64,000 bases of DNA from DAIPKP01 sp964539095 (GTDB taxonomy: Bacteria; Synergistota; Synergistia; Synergistales; Aminiphilaceae): contig CAZIFL010000005.1 of the NCBI GenBank assembly GCA_964539095.1, positions 62,001-126,000 on the forward strand, written 5' to 3'. Every line of letters begins with the position of its first letter. The first letter of the stretch is position 1. Both the position numbers and the translations under genes were made by a program. Below the pieces are notes generated by a model, which was given only the letters and a program-made list of their open reading frames with translations, made no database searches and had not been told where the DNA came from. Shown here one piece after another: positions 57,167 to 64,000 of this stretch.

Positions 57167-59707
57167 ATGCAAGACCAGAAGGAGCAGCATTTTCATGATC
57201 AGATTCTACAGCAGATGCCCATGGCCTATGCCTGCCATAAAATACTTTGGGATCCCCAGGGAAGGCCTGAAGATTGGGAGTTTGTGGAGGTAAATTCCGC
57301 CTTCGAAAAGGTGATAGAGCGTTCCGCCAAAGATCTGAAGGGCCAGCGGGGGAGCCAGATCTTTCAGGAGCGCCCGGAAGCCTTCGCCCTATGGCTTGAG
57401 GAGGGGGGAGCGGTAGCCCTCGAAGGAGGAGTGCGGCAGGGAGAGCACTATTTCGAAACGCTCGAAAAATGGTACAGCTATCGCTTCTACGCCCCTCAAA
57501 AGGAGTATTTTGCGGTATTCCTCTGGGATATAACCGAGGAGAAGCAGAAGCTTCGTCAGCGGGAAACCCTGCTCATGTTTTTACACCATGCTGTCTTTAC
57601 CCTGGACGAGAACTATGTCTTTAGGGAGGTTTTTCCGGGATGTGAGGCAGATCTTTTTGTCTCTCCCGAAAAGTGTCTGGGAAGATCTATGTACGATCTT
57701 CTCCCCCGTGAGCTGTGTGTGCAGTTTGAAGAGGCTTTTCAGGAGGCACGGGAGAAGAGAAAGTCCCTGCTTTTCTACACCTCTCCCTTCGAAGATGATC
57801 CCCGCTCTTTCGAGGGAGATATCCATTACGTGCAGGATCTCCGAAAGAACTACTTTGTGATTTCCGTAAGGGACGTTACCCTCCGGACGGAGCAGGATCG
57901 AACTCTTCAAGAAAGCCTTGAACGGCTGGATCTTGCTCTGGATGCGGCTCATGCGGGGCTCTGGGATTGGGACCTCGCTTCGGGAAAGGTCTATTTCGAT
58001 GCCCGGTACTATACCATGGCGGGGTACGAGCCAAACGCCTTTCTCCAGAGCTTTGAGGAGTGGCAGAAGCTGGTACATCCCGAGGATCTCCCCCGCTGCC
58101 TGAAGACGGTGCAGGCGGTCTGTGCCTCCCAGAGGCTCCAAGGGTTTGATATGGACTTTCGCTTTCTCCGTAAGGATGGAGAGTGGATGTGGATTCGGGG
58201 GTATGGAAAGGTGGTAGCCCGGAGCCCTGAAGGGAAAGCCGCCCGTATGGTGGGATTTCATCTGGATTCCTCGGAGCGTAAGGAGATGGAGGAGCTTCTC
58301 TTCGAGGAGAAGGAGCGCTTCCGCACTACCCTGCTCTCCATCGGAGACGGTATTGTCGCCACGGATGCCTACGGCCATGTGCTTCTCATGAATCATGTAG
58401 CGGAGCGTCTTACAGGCTACACAGTTGAAGAGGCCAGGGGGAGGCCCTTACGAGAGATCTTTCGGGTGGAGCATGAGGAGACCGGGGAGGCTGTGCGTGA
58501 TCTGGCGGATCGGGTACTTACCTCGGGAGAGGTGGTGCATCTCGGTAATCACGTGGTGCTTCTGGGGAGAGATGGCGCCAGGACCCCCCTGGAGGATAGC
58601 GCCGCTCCCATCCGGAATGTCCGGGGAGAGATCACCGGGGTGGTGGTGGTCTGCAGCGACATGACGGAGAAAAAAAAGCGGCAGCAGGAGATCCTCTATC
58701 TGAGCACCCACGATCATCTTACGGGGCTGTGGAACCGGCGAAGCATGGAAGAGACTCTCCAGAAGCTGGACACACCAGAACACCTCCCCCTGGGGATCGT
58801 GGTGGCGGATGTGAACGGTCTCAAGCTCATCAACGATGCCTTCGGCTACGCCATGGGGGATACGGTGCTTCATACTGCGGGGGAGCTGCTCTGCCGGGCC
58901 GTCAGCGAGGACGGGGGAGTTGCGGGGCGTCTCGGAGGAGATGAGTTCGGGGTCTTCCTCCCCCGCAAAAATCATCACGATGTGGAGGCCTTTATCGAAA
59001 GAGTTATGCGCCATGTTGCCTCGGTAGACTTAGGTTCCGTGGTCTTTTCTCTTGCTCTGGGGTATGCGGTGAAGACCCGGGGGGATGAGAAGATCGAAAA
59101 GGTTCGGATTCGGGCGGAGAATGCCCTCCATCGAAACACTCTCCGGCATGCCCGGGAGGTGCGAAGCGAAACGGTGGAGCGGGTTCTTATGCATCTGAAC
59201 ACACGCTACGACCGGGAGCAGATGCATACCGAAGGGGTTGCTACCTATGCGGAGGCTCTGGCCCGGGCCCTGGAGTATTCCGAGCATCAGGTGGAGATCG
59301 TTCGCGCTGCCGCGGTACTGCACGATATCGGCAAGATCATGGTTCCTCTGGAACTTTTGAATAAGGTGGAGCCCCTTACGGAAGAAGAAGTTGCCACCAT
59401 CCGAAAGCATCCCGAGACGGGGTATGAAATTCTTCGATCCGTGGAGGAATACGCCGGTCTGGCGGAGTATGTGCTCTACCATCACGAGCGGTGGGACGGC
59501 CGGGGGTATCCTCAGGGACTTCAGGGAGAGGCGATTCCTCTGGTATCTCGGATCATCACCGTGGCGGATGCTTACGAGGCCATGACCGCCCAGCGCCCCT
59601 ATCAGAAGCAGAAAACTTCCCAGGAAGCGGCGGAGGAGATCCGGCGCTGTGCGGGCACCCAGTTCGACCCACGCCTGGCCCACGTGTTTCTGGAGCGTGT
59701 GTTGTAA
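57167..59707 (+). CDS. PAS-GGDEF-HD-GYP signalling protein (c-di-GMP turnover)
   Basis: 846 residues, no signal peptide or clear membrane segment. Several PAS-type sensor domains fill the first 500 residues (for example WDWDLASGKVYFDARYYTMA and GDGIVATDAYGHVLLMNHVA). GGDEF domain with VADVNGLKLINDAFG and GRLGGDEFG (motif near 590); no RxxD inhibitory site just upstream. HD-GYP domain with HDIGKI (near 719) and HHERWDGRGYP (near 771-781). Both catalytic motifs look intact, so it could make and break c-di-GMP. It sits after the che terminator, so separate expression is likely. Confidence 0.92.
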   Translation: MQDQKEQHFHDQILQQMPMAYACHKILWDPQGRPEDWEFVEVNSAFEKVIERSAKDLKGQRGSQIFQERPEAFALWLEEGGAVALEGGVRQGEHYFETLEKWYSYRFYAPQKEYFAVFLWDITEEKQKLRQRETLLMFLHHAVFTLDENYVFREVFPGCEADLFVSPEKCLGRSMYDLLPRELCVQFEEAFQEAREKRKSLLFYTSPFEDDPRSFEGDIHYVQDLRKNYFVISVRDVTLRTEQDRTLQESLERLDLALDAAHAGLWDWDLASGKVYFDARYYTMAGYEPNAFLQSFEEWQKLVHPEDLPRCLKTVQAVCASQRLQGFDMDFRFLRKDGEWMWIRGYGKVVARSPEGKAARMVGFHLDSSERKEMEELLFEEKERFRTTLLSIGDGIVATDAYGHVLLMNHVAERLTGYTVEEARGRPLREIFRVEHEETGEAVRDLADRVLTSGEVVHLGNHVVLLGRDGARTPLEDSAAPIRNVRGEITGVVVVCSDMTEKKKRQQEILYLSTHDHLTGLWNRRSMEETLQKLDTPEHLPLGIVVADVNGLKLINDAFGYAMGDTVLHTAGELLCRAVSEDGGVAGRLGGDEFGVFLPRKNHHDVEAFIERVMRHVASVDLGSVVFSLALGYAVKTRGDEKIEKVRIRAENALHRNTLRHAREVRSETVERVLMHLNTRYDREQMHTEGVATYAEALARALEYSEHQVEIVRAAAVLHDIGKIMVPLELLNKVEPLTEEEVATIRKHPETGYEILRSVEEYAGLAEYVLYHHERWDGRGYPQGLQGEAIPLVSRIITVADAYEAMTAQRPYQKQKTSQEAAEEIRRCAGTQFDPRLAHVFLERVL

Positions 59708-59746
59708 GGGGGGGGCTTTGTTTGTTCCATACGAAGGAGAGTTTTT

Positions 59747-60136
59747 ATGAAAATTCATCATGTGGCGCTCTGGTCCCGAAATATTGAGAGGCTTGCGGCC
59801 TTTTACTCCAGATATTTCGAAGCCTCTCCAGGAGATCTCTACGTTAACGAGAAAAAAGGCTTTTCCTCCATCTTTCTGCGTTTTGCCGATGGGGCCAGCC
59901 TGGAGCTTATGCATATGGCTTCCATTCCGGAAAATTGCAACGATCCGGACGAACAGCATACCGGGCTCATCCATTTGGCTATCTCTGTGGGGAGTGTCGA
60001 AGAGGTGGATGCAAAAACCGAGGAACTCCGAAAAGATGGCTATAACGTGCTCTCCGGGCCGAGATGGACCGGGGACGGATACTACGAAAGCTGCGTTTAC
60101 GATCCCGACAGGAACAGAGTCGAAATTACGGTGTAA
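59747..60136 (+). CDS. VOC-family protein (glyoxalase I-like)
   Basis: 129 residues. Two beta-alpha-beta-beta-beta units with MKIHHVALWSRNIERLAAFY, FLRFADGASLELMHM, GLIHLAISVGSVEEVDAKTE and YDPDRNRVEITV. His5, Glu50-52 region, His75 and Glu127 can bind a metal as in glyoxalase I, but members of this group also include isomerases and resistance proteins. RBS CGAAGGAGAG at 59730-59739. Substrate unresolved. Confidence 0.82.
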   Translation: MKIHHVALWSRNIERLAAFYSRYFEASPGDLYVNEKKGFSSIFLRFADGASLELMHMASIPENCNDPDEQHTGLIHLAISVGSVEEVDAKTEELRKDGYNVLSGPRWTGDGYYESCVYDPDRNRVEITV

Positions 60137-60156
60137 CGGAGAGAGGGAAGCCCCTT

Positions 60157-60185
60157 TTGAAAAGCCGGGATTTTTGTGATAGCAT
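60157..60185 (+). promoter_or_regulatory. possible promoter for the leader/rsgA transcript
   Basis: TTGAAA (60157-60162), 17 bp, TAGCAT (60180-60185). -35 fits 5/6, -10 about 4/6. It would start a transcript about 40 nt before the leader ORF. Confidence 0.4.
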
Positions 60186-60231
60186 GGAAGGGCATTAAAA
60201 ATTTTGACCTTAATAAGGAGCGATTGTCTGT

Positions 60232-60300
60232 ATGCTGAACAATAACGTACTGGAGATTGCCGTGAAGACTCTCAACTTTTTGGGGGGATATCGGCACTAA
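60232..60300 (+). CDS. 22-codon leader peptide upstream of rsgA
   Basis: ATG 60232 with AAGGAG at 60215-60220, stop TAA at 60298. The predicted peptide (MLNNNVLEIAVK, then TLNFLGGYRH) has no similarity I recognise. Bases 60274-60287 inside it form strand 1 of the switch described in the findings. Too short to judge by coding statistics; it is called because of its RBS, its place and its overlap with the helix. Confidence 0.45.
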   Translation: MLNNNVLEIAVKTLNFLGGYRH

Positions 60301-60396
60301 CGAGAGACCGAAACACCAGCCATATGCCTCCCAAAAGTTTGGCGTCATTTCTTGATTTTTAGCAGTGGTTTTTGTGGCTGTACAAACTTTTGGAGG
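60274..60396 (+). promoter_or_regulatory. candidate translational attenuator of rsgA (three-strand switch)
   Basis: Strand 1, AACTTTTTGGGGGG (60274-60287), lies in the leader ORF. Strand 2, CCTCCCAAAAGTTTG (60327-60341), can pair with strand 1 (about 13 bp with one bulge). Strand 2 can instead pair with strand 3, CAAACTTTTGGAGG (60383-60396), 14 bp with one bulged C. Strand 3 contains the rsgA ribosome-binding site TGGAGG. The two helices exclude each other, so one conformation hides the RBS and the other frees it. Confidence 0.6.
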
Positions 60397-60404
60397 TTAG
60401 AACA

Positions 60405-61502
60405 TTGCATAAATTGCATAATATAGATATGAGCGATCTTGGCCTTTCGAAAAATATGAAGGCCCAGGCGGCTCTGTATATGGACCTACACCTGGGGCGC
60501 ATTATCTCTCAATCCAGAGATCTCTACCGGGTGATAACCGAGCAGGGAGAAGCTACGGCGGAAGTTTCCGGCAAATTTCGGTTTTCTGTACAAACCCCCG
60601 CGGACTATCCCGCAGTGGGAGATTTTGTGTTGCTTGATCGTGCGGGCCATGCGGAGGGGCACCCCATCATTCACCATGTGCTTCTCCGGAAAAGCGTCTT
60701 TATCCGAAGAGCTTCGGGAACCGCCCACCACGAACAGGTGGTGGCGGCGAACATTGACACGGTCTTCATCTGCATGTCTCTCAACAGAGACTACAATCTT
60801 CGGAGAGTGGAACGCTATCTTGGTATAGCCTGGGATAGCGGGGCTGTGCCTGTGCTGGTGCTTACCAAGGCAGATCTGTGCGACGATCTTTCGCACAAGC
60901 TGGAGGAGCTGCGGAAGATCGCTCCGGGGGTGGATATTCTGGTTACCTCCAGCCTTACCGAGGAGGGACATCTCGCGGTGTTGCCCTATCTGGGCCGGGG
61001 GGAGACCGTGGCATTTCTCGGCTCCTCCGGGGTGGGCAAATCAACCCTGATAAACCGCCTTATGGGTGCAGAGATTCTCGAAACGAAGGAAATACGAAAG
61101 GATCAGCGAGGCCGGCATACCACCACCAGGCGGGAACTTCTGCTTCTCCCCGGAGGAGGTATGGTGATCGACACCCCGGGAATGCGGGAACTCGGTATCG
61201 AGAGCGCTGATCTCGCCAAAACCTTTGCAGATATTCAGGAACTTGCGGGCATGTGCAGATTCCGGGACTGTACCCACACCAAGGAGCCCTTCTGTGCGGT
61301 GCGTCAGGCCATAGAGGAGGGATCCCTCTCGGAGGAGCGTCTGGAGAGCTATGGCAAGCTGCAAAAAGAGGCCCGCTATGAGGGGCTGAACTCCCGGCAG
61401 ATCGAGAGCGAAAAAATCGCCACCATGTTTGCGGAGCTGGGAGGGATTAAAAACGCTCGCAGGCTTGCCAAAGAGAAAAATCGACGTCGGGGAGGGTACT
61501 GA
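60405..61502 (+). CDS. rsgA: ribosome small-subunit GTPase RsgA
   Basis: 365 residues from TTG 60405, 8 bp after TGGAGG; an ATG at 60429 lacks an RBS. Circularly permuted GTPase: G4 LTKADLC (about 152) comes before G1 GSSGVGKST (about 206) and G3 DTPGMRE (about 255), which is diagnostic of RsgA/YjeQ. An N-terminal OB fold precedes (GKFRFSVQTPADYPAVGDFV), and a C-terminal zinc motif has CRFRDCTHTKEPFC. It acts in late 30S maturation. Regulation by the upstream leader is proposed. Confidence 0.94.
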   Translation: MHKLHNIDMSDLGLSKNMKAQAALYMDLHLGRIISQSRDLYRVITEQGEATAEVSGKFRFSVQTPADYPAVGDFVLLDRAGHAEGHPIIHHVLLRKSVFIRRASGTAHHEQVVAANIDTVFICMSLNRDYNLRRVERYLGIAWDSGAVPVLVLTKADLCDDLSHKLEELRKIAPGVDILVTSSLTEEGHLAVLPYLGRGETVAFLGSSGVGKSTLINRLMGAEILETKEIRKDQRGRHTTTRRELLLLPGGGMVIDTPGMRELGIESADLAKTFADIQELAGMCRFRDCTHTKEPFCAVRQAIEEGSLSEERLESYGKLQKEARYEGLNSRQIESEKIATMFAELGGIKNARRLAKEKNRRRGGY

Positions 61503-61589
61503 GATGGATATCCGTATTCGGCAGTGCCACCAATTGGAAATATGAACAGGATTTTCCCCGTGCCCATGCCATAGCGGTGCACCGGCCTT

Positions 61590-61634
61590 GCGTACCTGCC
61601 GCCTTCTTTACGGAGGATGGCAGGTACGCTTTAT
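61590..61634 (+). terminator. terminator after rsgA
   Basis: GCGTACCTGCC (61590-61600) pairs perfectly with GGCAGGTACGC (61619-61629) and is followed by TTTAT. An 11-bp stem 88 bp after the rsgA stop. Confidence 0.65.
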
Positions 61635-61772
61635 ATGCTGGACCCCGAAAAGGGAGCTTTTTGGCGCGTTACATTCCCTGGTGTGTGGCTGTACAATGAA
61701 TTTTCAGGTCTCCTCAAGGCTCGGGGGCTCAAGAAGAATTTTTTGTTAAGAAAGGAGAGATGGCAAGGTATT

Positions 61773-63518
61773 ATGCGTATTTTTAAGAAATTTGCCTCCT
61801 ACTACAAACCCTATCGTTTCCTGTTCTACATGGATTTGTTCTGCGCTCTGGTGGTGTCGGTAATCGACCTTTCGTTTCCGCTTATCCTTAAAACCCTGGT
61901 GGATGGGCTTTTTCGCGGGGAGGCGGGGTATATTTTCAGGGTCATAGGCTATATCGGGGTGGCTCTGCTTGTCATGTATGTGGTGCGCTATTTCGCTCAG
62001 TATTTCATCACTTCCTGGGGGCATATCATGGGCGCCAGGATGGAAAGCGACATGCGCCGGGACCTCTTTGCCCATCTGCAAAAACTTAGCTTTTCCTATT
62101 ATGATAAGAATAACACCGGGGAGATGATGTCCCGCATTGTGGCGGATCTCTTCGACATCTCCGAGCTTGCACACCATGGCCCCGAAAACATCTTCATGTC
62201 GGTGCTCAAGCTTGCGGGTTCCTTTATCATTCTTCTGATGCTAAACGTTAAGCTCACCCTGGTCTTGTTTATCGTTACGGCTTTGATGATTGTCTTTTCC
62301 TTTTATCAAAATAAGAAAATGCGGGCCATCTACCTGGAAAATCGCCGTAAAATAGCCGACGTGAATTCCCGTGTCCAGGACAGCCTTTCCGGTATTCGGG
62401 TTGTAAAATTATTTGCCAACGAAGGCTTTGAAAACGAACGATTCGAGAAAAGCAACCATCGGTTCCTGGAATCCAAAAACAACAGCTATCATGCCATGGG
62501 GGGGTACATGGCGGGAAATTCCTTTTTTCAGGGTCTCTTCTACACCATCATCATCGTGTTCGGGGGTATCCTGATTGCCAAGGGGGAGCTTCCGGCGGCA
62601 AACCTTGCGCTCTACGCCCTGTATGTCAACATTTACATGAACCCTATACAGCTACTCCTTAATTTTACGGAGCAATTTCAGAAGGGGTACGCTGGATTTC
62701 GGCGCTTTATGGAAATTCTGGACACGCCCCCGGAAATTGTGGATGCCCCGGATGCGGTGCCCCTGGAAGATGTGGAAGGCCACATTGAATACCGGGATGT
62801 TTCCTTTTCCTACGAAGACACGGTTAATGTTCTTGAGAACATTAACGTAACCATTGAAGCAGGAAAAACCATGGCCCTTGTGGGTCCCTCGGGAGGAGGA
62901 AAAACCACCTTCTGCATGCTCTTGTCGCGATCCTACGATGTGGTGGGGGGGAGCGTGCTCGTAGATGGAAAGGATATCCGCTCCCTCACCCTTAGCTCTC
63001 TGCGTTCCGCCATCGGGGTGGTACAGCAGGATGTGTACATATTCTCCGGCAGCCTCAAAGACAATATTGCCTACGGAAGGCTTGATGCCACAGATGATGA
63101 GATTGTGGAAGCCGCCAAAAATGCCAACATCCACGACTTCATCATGTCCCTGCAGGACGGTTACCATACCTATGTGGGAGAGCGGGGGGTACGTCTTTCG
63201 GGGGGACAGAAGCAGAGAATTTCCATCGCCCGGGTATTTCTGAAAAATCCGAAGATACTGATTCTCGATGAGGCCACCTCTGCCCTGGATAATGAAAGCG
63301 AGAGGCGTATTCAGGAATCCCTCGAAAGGCTCTCCCGGAACAGGACCACCATCGTCATCGCCCACAGGCTCAGCACCATCCGCAAGGCGGATGAAATTAT
63401 TGTGATCACGGATGAGGGTATTCTTGAGCGGGGGAAACATGCAGAGCTTCTCAAAAGCGGGGGGCTCTACGCACGTTACTACAACATGCAGTTTGAGGGG
63501 ATCGAGAAGATTTTTTGA
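61773..63518 (+). CDS. ABC exporter, MsbA/lipid-flippase-like half transporter
   Basis: 581 residues from ATG 61773 (MRIFKKFASYYKPYRFLFYM); the frame is open upstream to 61617 but AAAGGAG at 61751-61757 and the usual N-terminus favour this start. Six membrane helices in the first 310 residues. ATPase: Walker A GPSGGGKTT (about 371), signature LSGGQ (about 476), Walker B ILILDEATS, D-loop SALD, His in IAHRLSTI. Homodimer expected. It may move lipids or drugs; substrate not deducible. It stands alone after rsgA. Confidence 0.88.
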   Translation: MRIFKKFASYYKPYRFLFYMDLFCALVVSVIDLSFPLILKTLVDGLFRGEAGYIFRVIGYIGVALLVMYVVRYFAQYFITSWGHIMGARMESDMRRDLFAHLQKLSFSYYDKNNTGEMMSRIVADLFDISELAHHGPENIFMSVLKLAGSFIILLMLNVKLTLVLFIVTALMIVFSFYQNKKMRAIYLENRRKIADVNSRVQDSLSGIRVVKLFANEGFENERFEKSNHRFLESKNNSYHAMGGYMAGNSFFQGLFYTIIIVFGGILIAKGELPAANLALYALYVNIYMNPIQLLLNFTEQFQKGYAGFRRFMEILDTPPEIVDAPDAVPLEDVEGHIEYRDVSFSYEDTVNVLENINVTIEAGKTMALVGPSGGGKTTFCMLLSRSYDVVGGSVLVDGKDIRSLTLSSLRSAIGVVQQDVYIFSGSLKDNIAYGRLDATDDEIVEAAKNANIHDFIMSLQDGYHTYVGERGVRLSGGQKQRISIARVFLKNPKILILDEATSALDNESERRIQESLERLSRNRTTIVIAHRLSTIRKADEIIVITDEGILERGKHAELLKSGGLYARYYNMQFEGIEKIF

Positions 63519-63728
63519 TGGCCATCACTGATGGTCTGGCCTTCTCGACCCGAGACTCTGACTCTGGCGGATTTTCAGGTACACGTTCTTCCTGCAAATC
63601 TTTACTGCTATACTGCTATGCTCATGGGACATGATGTCATCAGGGGAAAGGGTGGTTCTGGGGGTAGAAATTAACCTTTCAGCACCGTAATACGAGAATT
63701 TTTCCCAGAGAAGAAGGAGAGGAAACGT

Positions 63729-64000
63729 ATGAACATTCGGGCTGCCGCCATGGGAGATATTGAGGGGGTTCTCGCACTCCAGGAGTTGAACCTGGTAACG
63801 AACCTTTCGGAGGAGCAGAAAAAGGAGGGGTTTGTCACCACCCCCCTTTCGCACGAACAGGTGGAGGAGCTTGTGACGATCCATGGGCTGGCGGTAATCG
63901 AGAAGGAAAAAAAGATTCTCGGATATGTGGTGGCCGCAGGGTGGAATTACTTCAAGGGGCGTTCCATGTTCGACTACATGCTCGAGCGGTTTCGGCAGAT
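63729..64000 (+). CDS. GNAT-family N-acetyltransferase, N-terminal part (cut by window edge)
   Basis: First 90 codons only. It begins MNIRAAAMGDIEGVLALQEL, the usual GNAT opening strand and helix, and later has HGLAVIEKEKKILGYVVAAG, the central beta strands before motif A. RBS AAGGAGAGG at 63715-63723. The CoA-binding motif lies beyond the edge, so the call rests on the N-terminal pattern. The 210 bp before it shows only short palindromes. Confidence 0.7.
   Translation, partial: MNIRAAAMGDIEGVLALQELNLVTNLSEEQKKEGFVTTPLSHEQVEELVTIHGLAVIEKEKKILGYVVAAGWNYFKGRSMFDYMLERFRQ

Noticed and set aside
1..64000. CRISPR arrays, rRNA and tRNA genes
   Set aside because: No spaced short direct repeats, no rRNA core sequences and no cloverleaf with a T-loop/acceptor pair were found by eye.

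Overview
The window reads as one piece of chromosome from a flagellated, diderm, probably anaerobic bacterium. FlgH and FlgI (L- and P-ring proteins), an AsmA/TamB-like envelope protein and a DUF3084 inner-membrane protein imply an outer membrane. The zinc-ribbon forms of adenylate kinase, S4 and L36, the FeoAB ferrous-iron system and the gene order rplQ-ecfA-ecfA-ecfT-truA-mreB-flgF-flgG-flgA-flgH-flgI fit Synergistota best. That assignment is an inference from gene content and order, not a database result. No rRNA, tRNA or CRISPR array was found.

Layout. (1) 1-4569: end of the spc/alpha ribosomal operon (adk', map, infA, rpmJ, rpsM, rpsK, rpsD, rpoA, rplQ). (2) 4579-7831: ECF transporter module ecfA1-ecfA2-ecfT, then truA. 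(3) 7947-14116: mreB, the distal-rod and ring genes flgF, flgG, flgA, flgH, flgI, a FlgJ-type rod-binding protein and a YkgJ-type Fe/Zn protein, all tightly packed. (4) 14194-18197: a lysine 6-aminotransferase with its own promoter and terminator, a DUF3084 protein, and three overlapping small genes. (5) 18233-33014: accessory region holding a GmrSD-type (DUF262/DUF1524) protein, a membrane-anchored HelD/UvrD-like helicase, a Fic protein, a flavodoxin-like reductase, feoA-feoB-Cys-rich protein, an orphan antitoxin, a two-gene restriction-modification locus, IS remnants and several structured, repeated non-coding elements. (6) 33041-37198: a large AsmA/TamB-like protein and a VOC-family protein. 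(7) 37301-59707: a very large chemotaxis region with three membrane MCPs, an unknown protein, STAS protein, two CheY-type receivers, CheA, a short CheR-like protein, an MBL hydrolase, a ParA-like ATPase, a soluble poly-HAMP MCP, CheW, CheR, CheB, CheD, an Hpt protein and a PAS-GGDEF-HD-GYP protein. (8) 59747-64000: VOC protein, rsgA behind a leader ORF, an MsbA-like ABC exporter and a truncated GNAT acetyltransferase.

How the parts work together. The flagellar block supplies distal-rod and ring parts, and the chemotaxis region supplies a complete signalling pathway: receptors, coupling protein, kinase, regulators, and methylation, demethylation and deamidation enzymes. It also has additions usually linked to cytoplasmic arrays: a ParA-type positioning ATPase directly before a receptor that has no membrane segment, carries five related HAMP-like units (one 273-bp unit is perfectly duplicated) and ends in a CheR-tethering type pentapeptide.

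The most interesting signals are: the possible translational switch in front of rsgA (22-codon leader plus two mutually exclusive helices, one hiding the rsgA ribosome-binding site); the ParA/poly-HAMP receptor/short-CheR/MBL module; a conserved 30-nt structured element found in front of two unrelated genes; a terminator-like structure inside the start of flgA; a 12-G tract inside feoB; and a Cys-Gly repeat tail on the lysine aminotransferase.
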